A model generated the notes under the pieces. It made no database searches, was not told the DNA's origin, and saw only the letters and a program-made list of their open reading frames with translations. Shown one piece after another: positions 1 through 7,080 of a stretch of DNA of 8,991 bases. Source of the stretch: an uncultured Pseudorhodobacter sp. (lineage in GTDB: Bacteria; Pseudomonadota; Alphaproteobacteria; Rhodobacterales; Rhodobacteraceae). Position numbers and translations under genes: made by a program. Location of the stretch: NCBI GenBank assembly GCA_945952425.1, contig CAMFIX010000098.1:1-8991 (forward strand). The letters run 5' to 3'. Each line of letters opens with the position of its first letter. The first letter of the stretch is position 1.

Positions 1-36
1 GTCGGAAACCGCCGCAGGAGCGTCGGGTTGCGGCAT
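1..36 (-). CDS. Possible N-terminus of a further minus-strand gene (partial)
   Basis: An ATG on the minus strand at 36 opens a reading frame of 12 codons (MPQPDAPAAVSD) that runs off the left edge. It lies in the same orientation as the MmcQ-like gene and just beyond that gene's two hairpins, which is where a next gene would be expected. The codons look coding-like, but the upstream sequence has only a poor Shine-Dalgarno (gaag directly next to the ATG). No family can be recognised from so short a piece, and this may simply be intergenic DNA. Confidence 0.22.
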   Translation of the reverse strand, partial: MPQPDAPAAVSD

Positions 37-50
37 CTTCGGGGAAACAA

Positions 51-71
51 GGGGAGGATGCCATCCTCCCC
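51..71. terminator. Perfect 10-bp inverted repeat (possible bidirectional terminator)
   Basis: Positions 51-60 (ggggaggatg) are exactly complementary to 62-71 (catcctcccc) with one base between, so the real loop would be formed by opening the top pairs. There is no run of T on either side. It sits downstream of the minus-strand MmcQ-like gene, beyond a second and stronger hairpin. A termination or mRNA 3'-end role is inferred from position only. Confidence 0.35.
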
Positions 72-86
72 TTACACCCCTCCTGG

Positions 87-116
87 CCGGGAAAGGGCTT
101 GCCAGCCCTTTCCCGG
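87..116 (-). terminator. Strong 13-bp stem-loop after the MmcQ-like gene
   Basis: Positions 87-99 pair perfectly with 104-116 around the 4-nt loop tgcc (100-103). The hairpin lies 3 nt past the stop codon of the minus-strand gene that ends at 120, the usual place for an intrinsic terminator. The sequence after it on the minus strand is not T-rich. High-GC alphaproteobacteria often have such U-poor terminators, so the role is likely but not certain. Confidence 0.55.
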
Positions 117-119
117 ACC

Positions 120-464
120 CTATCCCGGCAGCGTCGCCTGCACCTTCTTGGGCAGGGCCTTGCGGATCAGGTCGTAACTGAGGCGGATGCGGTCGATCAC
201 GTCTTCGTCGGGCAGGTGGCCGAAGGGGATGCGCACCCAGGAGGCATGCAGATAGGGCGCGCGGAAGGCGCGGCCGGTCTCGATCAAGAGCGCCGCGGCC
301 TCGATGTCGCGGCATTTGACCGAGACGCCGTTTTCCTCTCGTGCCCCCACGATGGCGAAGAGCTTACCGCCGACTTTCCAGGCGTCATGGCCGCCGCCCC
401 AGGGGTCGGAGTGCTGGGCGCCGGGCAGGGCGGCGCAGGTGGCATTGACGAGAGCGCGGGTCAT
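120..464 (-). CDS. MmcQ/YjbR family protein
   Basis: This 114-residue protein matches the small MmcQ/YjbR family, whose members have a CyaY-like fold and are often described as putative DNA-binding proteins; the cellular role is not established. Family features seen are the N-terminal ALPGAQHSDPWGGGHDAWKV segment (residues 12-31), the strand KLFAIVG (34-40), VSVKC (47-51) and the C-terminal APYLHASWVRIPF region (69-81) followed by a helix. Length is normal for the family. The start at 464 (MTRALVNATC) is chosen because it fits the usual N-terminus. An in-frame ATG at 506 would add 14 arginine- and proline-rich residues that the family lacks. The gene is divergent from the sulfotransferase-like gene at 558 and ends just before a strong hairpin. 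Confidence 0.85.
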   Translation of the reverse strand: MTRALVNATCAALPGAQHSDPWGGGHDAWKVGGKLFAIVGAREENGVSVKCRDIEAAALLIETGRAFRAPYLHASWVRIPFGHLPDEDVIDRIRLSYDLIRKALPKKVQATLPG

Positions 465-505
465 CGCCTGACGATAGCGCCAAGGCGCGCGCCTGGGAAG
501 GGGCA

Positions 506-534
506 TTGACCCCGCCCGCCCCGGCTGGAAGGAT
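506..534 (+). promoter_or_regulatory. Candidate promoter for the sulfotransferase-like gene
   Basis: TTGACC at 506-511 matches five of six bases of the sigma-70 -35 consensus. After a 17-nt spacer comes AAGGAT (529-534), a weak -10 with three matches. It lies in the short divergent gap upstream of the TTG start at 558 and would give a very short leader. Nothing else in the gap looks better, but the -10 is poor. Confidence 0.3.
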
Positions 535-557
535 GCCGGGCGCAACGGAGGGGCGGT

Positions 558-1658
558 TTGGTCAGGGTCATCATTCATGCGGGGCTGCCCAAGACGGGCA
601 CCTCGTCCTCGCAGGCCGCCTTTGCGGCGCGGCGCGACATCCTGGCCGAACACGGGGTGCATTACCCGCGGCTGGACCCCGGGACGATTCCGGGGCATTG
701 GGCGCTTGGCGTCTTCTGGCATGACCGGATGGAGCCGCGCTATCATCTGCGCCGCCGCCTGTCCCGGCAGGGCGACGTCGCGGCGATGGAGGCCGCCGTG
801 CGCCGCGCCCTCGTGCAGGCGATCCGCGCCGCGCAGACCTGGCGCGGCCCCGGCGAGGGCGTCGTGCTGCTCTCGGACGAACATCTGAGCCATCCTTCGG
901 CGCTGGTCGGCTGCCGCAAGCTGGTGCGGCTGATCCAGCGGCAGGGCGCCCATGTCGAGGTGCTGGCCCATGTGCGGCCCGATCCGGCGCTTTTCCCCTC
1001 GCGCACCCAGCAGCAGCTGAAGACCTATGGCCGCGCTTATGACGTGGCCGACATGAGCCACCTGCCGCGGGTCGCGGCCCTCCGCGCAGGGTTCGACTCC
1101 GTGCCGCTGCACCTTCGGCTTTTCGATGCCGGGATGATGGAAGGCGCCGATGCGGTACGCGATCTTTGCGCCTGGATCGAGCGGCGGATCGACCGCAGCC
1201 TGCCGGATTTCGGTGCGGTCGAGCGCGTGAACGAGGCGATCCCGGCGCCGGGCTGCGCGCTTTTGCAAAAGCTCAGCCGCCAGGGCAACCCTGACGACTC
1301 CGCTGCCGAGCGGCATTATGCGCATGTCCGTTGGGCCACGATGACGGCGCAGGCCGACTTGCCTGCCCCGCGTTTGGTCCTGCCGCAAGATTGGCTCCCG
1401 CGGATCGAGGCCCAGGCGCAGGCGCGTTGGAATGCGCTGCTGCCCGCCTTCGAACATCCGCCCGCCACGCTGGAGCGGTTTCGCATGGCTGCCCCGCCGG
1501 GCCTGCCCGCGGTGACTGCATCCGAAATCGAAGACTGGGTCGCTGCCGGGCGGGACGAGGCTTACGAGCGGGCCTTGCGCGACTGGATCGCCGCGCGGCC
1601 AGAGCGTTGGGTCAGCGGCTGTCTTGAGTGGCTGGCGCAAGAGCTTGCGAGGCGCTGA
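558..1658 (+). CDS. Sulfotransferase-like protein
   Basis: A 366-residue protein with hallmarks of PAPS-dependent sulfotransferases, which move a sulfo group from PAPS to an acceptor such as a glycan, lipid or small molecule. The 5'-phosphosulfate loop is HAGLPKTGTSSSQ at residues 7-19, directly after a first beta strand. A 3'-phosphate site is seen as Arg140 and Ser148 in VRPDPALFPS; the 8-residue spacing equals that of the classical Arg130/Ser138 pair of mammalian enzymes. The rest is divergent, so the acceptor cannot be named, and it may be annotated as hypothetical elsewhere. The start is TTG at 558: ggagggg at 547-553 is a good ribosome site 4 nt upstream, and the P-loop begins at once after it. 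No signal peptide is seen, so the protein is probably cytoplasmic. It appears to be a single-gene unit, divergent from the MmcQ-like gene. Confidence 0.82.
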   Translation: MVRVIIHAGLPKTGTSSSQAAFAARRDILAEHGVHYPRLDPGTIPGHWALGVFWHDRMEPRYHLRRRLSRQGDVAAMEAAVRRALVQAIRAAQTWRGPGEGVVLLSDEHLSHPSALVGCRKLVRLIQRQGAHVEVLAHVRPDPALFPSRTQQQLKTYGRAYDVADMSHLPRVAALRAGFDSVPLHLRLFDAGMMEGADAVRDLCAWIERRIDRSLPDFGAVERVNEAIPAPGCALLQKLSRQGNPDDSAAERHYAHVRWATMTAQADLPAPRLVLPQDWLPRIEAQAQARWNALLPAFEHPPATLERFRMAAPPGLPAVTASEIEDWVAAGRDEAYERALRDWIAARPERWVSGCLEWLAQELARR

Positions 1659-1664
1659 TCGCGC

Positions 1665-1692
1665 TTGCCTTCCCGCCCGCCTTGCGCTAAGG
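1665..1692 (+). promoter_or_regulatory. Candidate rpsB-tsf promoter
   Basis: TTGCCT (1665-1670) and CTAAGG (1687-1692) are separated by 16 nt, right after the sulfotransferase-like gene ends. Both boxes are only partial matches to the sigma-70 consensus, but G/C-rich -10 boxes of this kind are common in Rhodobacteraceae. Transcription from here would start near 1698-1700 and give a leader of about 110 nt before the rpsB ATG. Confidence 0.33.
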
Positions 1693-1723
1693 GGGCCGCA
1701 CTTCACAGGTTCGGGTGGGGCTT

Positions 1724-1801
1724 GGCGGGGAGAAATCCCGTCTGGTCCGCCGGTTGGGGGAAACCCTGAGACATCCGGGCCGAGGTTCAAACCGGAAAGG
1801 A
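1724..1801 (+). promoter_or_regulatory. Potentially structured rpsB leader reaching the ribosome site
   Basis: Several complementary segments occur before rpsB. These are ggcgg (1724-1728) with ccgcc (1747-1751), ccggtt (1750-1755) with aaccgg (1790-1795), and a small ggg-aaa-ccc hairpin at 1758-1766. The second stem ends directly against the Shine-Dalgarno aaagga (1796-1801), which is 7 nt from the ATG. The first two stems share bases 1750-1751 and could compete. In E. coli, S2 represses its own operon by binding the rpsB leader. Whether this unrelated leader does the same is inference. Confidence 0.3.
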
Positions 1802-1808
1802 TACGAGC

Positions 1809-2564
1809 ATGGCTCTTCCCGAGTTCTCCATGCGTCAGCTGCTTGAGGCTGGCGTTCACTATGGCCACCAGACCGCGCGCTGGAACCCCCGCATGGGCGA
1901 GTTCATCTATGGCGACCGCAATGGCATCCACATTCTCGACCTTACGCAGACCGTGCCGATGCTGGACGCGGCGCTGAAGGTCGTGCGCGACACCGTCGCC
2001 AAGGGCGGGCGCATCCTCTTCGTCGGCACCAAGCGTCAGGCGCAGAAGTCGATCTCGGAATCGGCGGAAAAGTGCGCGCAATATTACATGAACCACCGCT
2101 GGCTGGGCGGCACGCTGACGAACTGGAAGACGATCTCCAATTCGATCCAGCGCCTGAAGCAGATCGACGAAATCCTGGCCTCGGGCGCCGAAGGCCTGAC
2201 CAAGAAAGAGCGTCTGAACCTGGAGCGCGACCAGCAGAAGCTGCAGGCCTCGCTGGGCGGCATCCGTGACATGGGCGGCGTGCCGGACCTGCTGTTCGTG
2301 ATCGACGTTGGCAAAGAGAGCCTGGCGATCACCGAAGCCAAGAAGCTGGGCATCCCGGTCGTCGGCGTGGTCGACACCAACTGCTCGCCCAAGGGCGTGG
2401 ACTATGTCATCCCCGGCAACGACGACGCCTCGCGCGCCATTGCCCTCTATTGCGACCTGGTGTCGCGCGCGGCCCTGGACGGCATGACAGCCCAGATGGG
2501 GGCTGCGGGCATCGACCTTGGCGCCATGGACGAGGCTCCGACGGAAGAAGCCGTCGAAGCCTGA
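1809..2564 (+). CDS. rpsB: 30S ribosomal protein S2
   Basis: This 251-residue protein is ribosomal protein S2 (uS2), a late-assembling protein at the head-body junction of the 30S subunit that is needed for S1 to bind. The N-terminal S2 signature is MRQLLEAGVHYG (residues 8-19), followed by TARWNPRMGEFIYGDRNGIHILDL. Other conserved blocks are FVGTKRQAQ (71-79), RWLGGTLTNW (97-106) and the second signature from PDLLFVIDVGKE to GIP (159-183). The segment DTNCSPKGVDYVIPGNDDA (189-207) is also typical. Length is normal for alphaproteobacteria, with a short acidic tail. The ATG at 1809 has aaagga at 1796-1801. It is first in the rpsB-tsf operon, 85 nt before tsf. Confidence 0.98.
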   Translation: MALPEFSMRQLLEAGVHYGHQTARWNPRMGEFIYGDRNGIHILDLTQTVPMLDAALKVVRDTVAKGGRILFVGTKRQAQKSISESAEKCAQYYMNHRWLGGTLTNWKTISNSIQRLKQIDEILASGAEGLTKKERLNLERDQQKLQASLGGIRDMGGVPDLLFVIDVGKESLAITEAKKLGIPVVGVVDTNCSPKGVDYVIPGNDDASRAIALYCDLVSRAALDGMTAQMGAAGIDLGAMDEAPTEEAVEA

Positions 2565-2569
2565 GTGGT

Positions 2570-2583
2570 GCCCCTGCGGGGGC
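2570..2583 (+). terminator. Short stem-loop just after rpsB
   Basis: gcccc (2570-2574) pairs with ggggc (2579-2583) around the loop tgcg. It begins 6 nt after the rpsB stop codon. On its own it is short, but it is followed by a second, longer hairpin before tsf. The pair could reduce read-through or protect the rpsB mRNA end. Confidence 0.35.
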
Positions 2584-2601
2584 TGTCACAAAACGGAAAT
2601 C

Positions 2602-2623
2602 GGGGGAGCTTATGGGCTCCCCT
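2602..2623 (+). terminator. Intergenic stem-loop before tsf (possible attenuator)
   Basis: ggggagc (2603-2609) pairs exactly with gctcccc (2616-2622) around a 6-nt loop, and G2602 can wobble with T2623. There is no U tract after the stem, so complete termination is unlikely. A partial terminator or processing site between rpsB and tsf would let the cell make S2 and EF-Ts in different amounts; a comparable attenuating hairpin is known in the E. coli operon. The tsf ribosome site lies 16 nt further on. Confidence 0.4.
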
Positions 2624-2649
2624 GACCCTTTCAAGGACTGGAGTCTGAC

Positions 2650-3558
2650 ATGACGATCACCGCTCAGATGGTGAAGGAACTGCGCGAATCGACCGGCGCG
2701 GGGATGATGGATGCCAAGAAGGCGCTGACCGAGACCAATGGCGACATGGAAGCCGCCGTCGACTGGCTGCGCACCAAGGGCCTGGCCAAGGCCGCCAAGA
2801 AGGCCGACCGCGTGGCGGCCGAGGGTCTGGTGGGCGTCGCCGTTTCGAACGGGCGTGGCGTGGCCGTCGAGATCAACTCGGAAACCGACTTCGTCGCCAA
2901 GAACGCCGACTTCCAGGCGCTGGTGCGTGACGTGGCCAATGTCGCTTTGACCGCTGGCGACGAGATCGAGGTGGTCAAGGCCGCCCATCTGAACGGCAAG
3001 AAGGTCGAGGAAGTCATCCAGGAAGCCATCGCCCGCATCGGCGAGAACATGACCTTCCGCCGCCTGCATGTTCTGTCGGGCGAGACGGTCGTCTCCTATG
3101 TCCACAATGCCGCCTCGGCTGGCATGGGCAAGATCGGCGTGCTGGTCGCGCTGAACGGCGACAAGGCCAAGGCCGAAGAGATCGGCAAGAAATTCGCCCA
3201 GCACATCGCGGCGACCTCGCCGCTGTCGCTGTCCGAAGCGACTCTGGACAAGGCCGTGGTCGAGCGTGAGCTGGCCGTGCAGACCGCCAAGGCGCTGGAA
3301 GAAAACGCCGCTTCCGCCAAGCCGAAGCCCGAAGCCGTGATCCACAATAACATCATCCCGGGCCGGATGAAGAAGTTCCTCGCCGAGAACACGCTTCTGG
3401 GCCAGGCCTTCGTGCACAATCCCGACCAGACGGTCGAGCAGGTCGCGAAGGAAGCCGGCGTCGAGATCACCGGCTATGCCCGCGTGATGGTCGGCGAAGG
3501 CGTCGAGAAGAAGGAAGAAGACTTCGCGGCGGAAGTCGCCAAGATGGTTCAGGGCTGA
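2650..3558 (+). CDS. tsf: Elongation factor Ts
   Basis: This 302-residue protein is EF-Ts, the nucleotide exchange factor that releases GDP from EF-Tu during translation in the cytoplasm. The N-terminal UBA-like domain carries the first signature LRESTGAGMMDAKKAL (residues 11-26). A second conserved block runs from LRTKGLAKAAKKADRVAAEG (40-59). Asp80 and Phe81 in ETDFVAKN correspond in number and context to the E. coli residues that insert into EF-Tu and disturb Mg2+ binding. The coiled-coil and C-terminal regions are present (for example NNIIPGRMKKFLAENTLL, 233-250), and the length is normal for alphaproteobacteria. The ATG at 2650 has ggag at 2640-2643, 6 nt upstream. It is the second gene of the rpsB-tsf operon. 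Confidence 0.98.
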   Translation: MTITAQMVKELRESTGAGMMDAKKALTETNGDMEAAVDWLRTKGLAKAAKKADRVAAEGLVGVAVSNGRGVAVEINSETDFVAKNADFQALVRDVANVALTAGDEIEVVKAAHLNGKKVEEVIQEAIARIGENMTFRRLHVLSGETVVSYVHNAASAGMGKIGVLVALNGDKAKAEEIGKKFAQHIAATSPLSLSEATLDKAVVERELAVQTAKALEENAASAKPKPEAVIHNNIIPGRMKKFLAENTLLGQAFVHNPDQTVEQVAKEAGVEITGYARVMVGEGVEKKEEDFAAEVAKMVQG

Positions 3559-3592
3559 GGTCTTTGGGCTGAGGTCTTTGGGCTGAAGGTTT
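3552..3592 (+). repeat. 14-nt tandem duplication across the tsf stop codon
   Basis: The unit gggctgaggtcttt occurs at 3552-3565 and exactly again at 3566-3579. A degraded third copy, gggctgaaggtttc, starts at 3580 and a trace (gggctg) at 3595. The first copy contains the last tsf codon and its TGA, so each copy carries a potential stop. It looks like a local slippage or duplication event at the 3' end of the gene. No function is evident. Confidence 0.7.
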
Positions 3593-3639
3593 CGGGGCTG
3601 GGGGTGCGAACCTCCGGCCCTTTGCTTTTGCGGAGCCCG

Positions 3640-3664
3640 CTGGAGGGGTTTCACACCCCTCCAG
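3640..3664 (+). terminator. Probable rpsB-tsf operon terminator
   Basis: A perfect 10-bp stem, ctggaggggt (3640-3649) with acccctccag (3655-3664), closes the loop ttcac. It is the strongest hairpin between tsf and the efflux operon and lies 81 nt after the tsf stop. No T tract follows. It probably ends the ribosomal transcript before the macA-like gene, but some read-through is possible. Confidence 0.6.
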
Positions 3665-3665
3665 A

Positions 3666-3698
3666 CCTCCCCGTGGGATATTTGGGCCAGTATGAAAG
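3666..3698 (+). repeat. Repeat-like intergenic box next to the terminator
   Basis: The segment after the hairpin contains cgtgggatatttgggcc (3672-3688) and then agtatgaaag. It resembles a dispersed motif that I recall as frequent after genes in Rhodobacteraceae genomes, often next to a G/C-rich stem. This is recognition from memory; only one copy is in the window, so repetition cannot be shown here. The rest of the gap to 3831 holds no credible gene. Confidence 0.35.
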
Positions 3699-3774
3699 CC
3701 GCAAGGGGGGGCGCGCTTTGGGCTTGTGGGGCGGAAAATCCCGAAGGGGGCGACGGAAACTCTGCGCTGCGGCG

Positions 3775-3803
3775 TTGAAGCTGGTGACCGCCCGGACCAG
3801 ATA
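3775..3803 (+). promoter_or_regulatory. Weak candidate promoter for the efflux operon
   Basis: TTGAAG (3775-3780) is a fair -35. After a 17-nt spacer comes CAGATA (3798-3803), which is a poor -10. It is placed suitably, about 30 nt before the macA-like ATG. The ribosome site for that gene is aagggg (3820-3825). An in-frame TAG at 3802-3804 rules out a longer macA-like protein. Confidence 0.2.
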
Positions 3804-3831
3804 GGAGCCAGGGGTTTCGAAGGGGACGAGG

Positions 3832-5105
3832 ATGACCGAGACCGGGGCAGAGGTGCTGCGACAGATCACGAAGACCAGGCGGCGCGGGCGCAAGGGCTGG
3901 GTGGTGCTGGGGCTTTTGGGGCTTTTGGCCGCGGGCGGGCTCTGGGTCTACGGCCAGGGAAGCGCGACCACCGCCACGGTGAAATACACCACCGCCGCGG
4001 CGGCTGTGGGCGACATCACGGTCAAGGTCACCGCCGTGGGCACGGTGGAGCCGATCGACCAGGTCGATGTCTCTTCGCTGATCTCGGGGACGATCGCCGA
4101 GATTCCGGTCAAGGTGAACGACCGGGTCAAGAAGGGCGATGTGCTGGCGCGGCTGGACACATCCAGCCTGGAGGCGGAGCTGGCGCGCGACAAGGCGACG
4201 CTCGCCGCGCAAAAGGCGCAGGTGACCGATGCCGAAGCCGCGCAGGAGGCGGCGGATGCGACGCTCGCCCGGGTGCAGAAGATCCATGACAAGGGGCTGA
4301 ACACCGACGACGACCTGACCACCGCCGCCACCACCGCGCGCCGCGCCGCCGCCGGGGTCGAACAGGCCAAGGCCCAGGTCCAGGTCGCCGAGGCCAATGT
4401 TCTGCTCTCGCAGACTTCGCTTTCGAAGGCCGTCATCACGGCGCCCATCGACGGGATGGTGCTGGATGTGAAGGCCGATGTCGGCCAGACCGTCAATGCC
4501 TCGGCCTCCGAGACCGCGGTGCTGTTCACCCTGGCCCATGACCTGGCGCAGATGCAGCTGTCGGTCGATGTGGACGAGGCCGATATCGGCAAGGTCGCGC
4601 TGGAGAACCCGGCCGCCTTCACCGTGGATGCCTGGCTGGGCGAGAGCTTTCCGGCGCAAGTGTCCGAGCTGCATTACGCGCCCCAGACCGTGGACGGGAT
4701 CGTGACCTATCCCACGATCCTGGCCATCGACAATTCCGACCTGCGGCTGCGCCCCGGCATGACCGCCTCGGCCGATATCACGGTGCAAGAGGTCAAGGGC
4801 ACGCTGACGGTGCCCAATGCCGCCTTCCGGTTTACGCCGCCGCGGCAGGCTGCGGCGACGCAAAGCGCCTCGGGGCTGATCGGGATGATCTTCCCCTCGA
4901 ACCCAGGGGGCAACCGGGGCAACCGCACCACCGTGTCGAACGAGCCCGACAAGGCGGGCTACCGCGGGCTTTACGTGCTGCGCGACGGGGCGCCCGAGAA
5001 GGTGCAGGTCAAGACCGGGGCGACCGACGGCAGCCTGACCCAGGTGCTGGAGGGCGATCTGAAGGCGGGCGACCAGGTGGTGACCGCCCAGACGACGGTC
5101 GCGAA

Positions 5106-5109
<4 letters not shown>
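3832..5109 (+). CDS. macA: MacA-type periplasmic adaptor of an ABC efflux pump
   Basis: A 425-residue membrane-fusion (HlyD/MacA family) protein that would bridge the inner-membrane ABC transporter to an outer-membrane TolC-like channel. A basic cytoplasmic stretch (TRRRGRKG, 15-22) and one membrane helix (about 23-39) anchor it. The first lipoyl half contains VDVSSLISGTIAEIPVKVND (78-97). An alanine-rich helical hairpin spans about 113-197, the second lipoyl half has APIDGMVLDVKADVGQTV (204-221), and a beta-barrel domain follows. PNAAFRFTPP (328-337) is typical of MacA. A Gly/Asn-rich loop at about 338-375 precedes the membrane-proximal C-terminal domain. Its stop overlaps the ATPase start by 4 nt (ATGA), which implies translational coupling. 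The substrate is unknown; macrolide export is only the E. coli precedent, and lipid or peptide export are alternatives. Confidence 0.9.
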
Positions 5110-5778
<669 letters not shown>

Positions 5779-5789
<11 letters not shown>

Positions 5790-6990
5790 GACCTTCCGCC
5801 TCGCGCTGCTGACCGTGGCGCGCAACAAGCTGCGGTCCTTCCTGACGGTTTTGGGGATCGTCATCGGCGTGGCCTCGGTCATCGCCATGGTGACGGTGGG
5901 CCAAGGCTCGACGCAGCGCGTGCAGTCCGACGTGGCCTCGCTGGGGTCCAACCTCTTGATGATCCGGCCGGGGCAGCCCGGGCGGGGGCCGGGGGGTGGG
6001 CAGAACGACGCGCCCTCCTTGACCGCGCAGGATGTCGAGGCGCTGTTGACCGACATCCCCGACCTGGTGGCCGCCACCCCCTCGGCCAGCCGCACGCTGA
6101 ACGCGGTTTACGGCGACACGACCCATGCGGTCAGCGTCACCGGCACCGACAATGCCTATTTCCCGGTCCGCGGCTGGACCCTGCAAGAGGGCCGCATGTT
6201 TTCGGACGCCGAGCTGCGGGCCGGGACGCCGGTCTGCATCCTGGGAACGACGACCTCCAACGCCTTGATCGGCGAGGGCAATCCCGTCGGCATCACCTTC
6301 CGCCTCGGCAAGATCACCTGCGAGGTGATAGGTCTTCTGGACAAGCGCGAAGCCTCGACCTTTGGCCAAGACGACAATGACACGGTGATCCTGCCGCTGA
6401 AGACCTTTCAGCGGAGGATCGCGGGCAACACCAATGTCTCGGCGATTTCGGTGACCTTCCGCGACGGCACCACGGCCGAGGAGGTCACGCCGCAAATTCA
6501 AAGCCTTATGCGCGAAAGGCGGCATCTGACCGACGATCAGGACGACAATTTCAACGTCTTCGACATGAAGCAGATCTCCTCGATGCTGACCGGGATCACC
6601 GGGACTTTGACGGGCTTGCTGTCGGCGGTGGCGGCGATTTCTCTGCTGGTGGGCGGGATCGGGATCATGAACATCATGCTGGTCTCGGTCACCGAACGAA
6701 CGCGGGAAATCGGCATCCGCATGGCCATCGGCGCGACCGAGGGGCAGGTTCTGCTGCAGTTCCTGGTCGAGGCCGTGGTGCTGAGCCTGATCGGCGGCTT
6801 TCTTGGCGTGGTGATCGGGCTGGGGCTCGGCTGGGCGGGCTCTTCGGCGCTGAACGTCACCTTCGTGCCGGATTGGCAGATCACCGGGGCGGCCTTTGTC
6901 TTTTCGGCCTTGGTGGGCGTGGTCTTCGGCTATTTCCCGGCGCGGCGGGCGGCGCGGCTGGACCCGATCGAGGCTTTGCGGCATCAATAA
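5779..6990 (+). CDS. MacB-type ABC transporter permease (stand-alone)
   Basis: A 403-residue permease of the MacB/FtsX superfamily (type VII ABC fold). It has one N-terminal membrane helix (about 21-41), a large periplasmic domain, and three more helices (about 276-300, 327-352 and 369-387). The family hallmark GGIGIMNIMLVSVTERTREI (292-311) is followed by GIRMAIGA, and the C-terminal FPARRAARLDPIEALR (386-401) is complete. The start at 5779 gives MLLETFRLALLTVARNKLRS, the usual N-terminus of this family. In-frame ATGs at 5725 and 5752 would add residues encoded inside the ATPase gene and are less likely. There is no clear ribosome site, which fits coupling to the overlapping upstream gene. 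In this mechanism the periplasmic domain and adaptor push substrate to the outer-membrane channel. Confidence 0.93.
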
Positions 6991-7019
6991 GCGCCTTCCT
7001 TGGGGTTTGTAGACGTTTT

Positions 7020-7065
7020 GGCAACAATCCCTTCCCATCCTGAGGGTTGCCGCATATCCTTGCGG
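7020..7065 (+). promoter_or_regulatory. Small hairpins between the efflux operon and the GSCFA cassette
   Basis: ggcaac (7020-7025) can pair with gttgcc (7046-7051) around a 20-nt loop. Alternatively ccgca (7050-7054) pairs with tgcgg (7061-7065). The two share bases 7050-7051 and exclude each other. They could form a weak terminator for the efflux operon or a leader for the next gene. No convincing promoter was found in this 90-nt gap. Confidence 0.22.
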
Positions 7066-7080
7066 AAAACGGAGCAGGCG

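Noticed and set aside
465..2096. Long minus-strand extension of the MmcQ-like gene to 658 codons
   Set aside because: The extra part is antisense to the sulfotransferase-like gene and rpsB and has no family features; the family N-terminus begins at 464.
3604..3804. A 66-codon plus-strand frame in the tsf-macA gap
   Set aside because: It covers the terminator hairpin and the repeat-like box, has no ribosome site and no recognisable protein features.
3559..3831. A pyrH gene after tsf, the order seen in many bacteria
   Set aside because: No kinase-like reading frame is present; the efflux operon follows instead. Without comparison genomes I cannot call this a rearrangement.
2407..4863. An 818-codon open frame on the minus strand across the rpsB end, tsf and macA
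   Set aside because: It is antisense to three certain genes, crosses the intergenic gap, is full of Arg/Gly/His/Leu low-complexity sequence and matches no family. Long antisense frames are common in high-GC DNA.
7000..7080. An upstream TTG start for the GSCFA-like gene
   Set aside because: The ATG at 7081 has a well-placed ggag site; the extension would translate the hairpin-containing gap and has no protein features.
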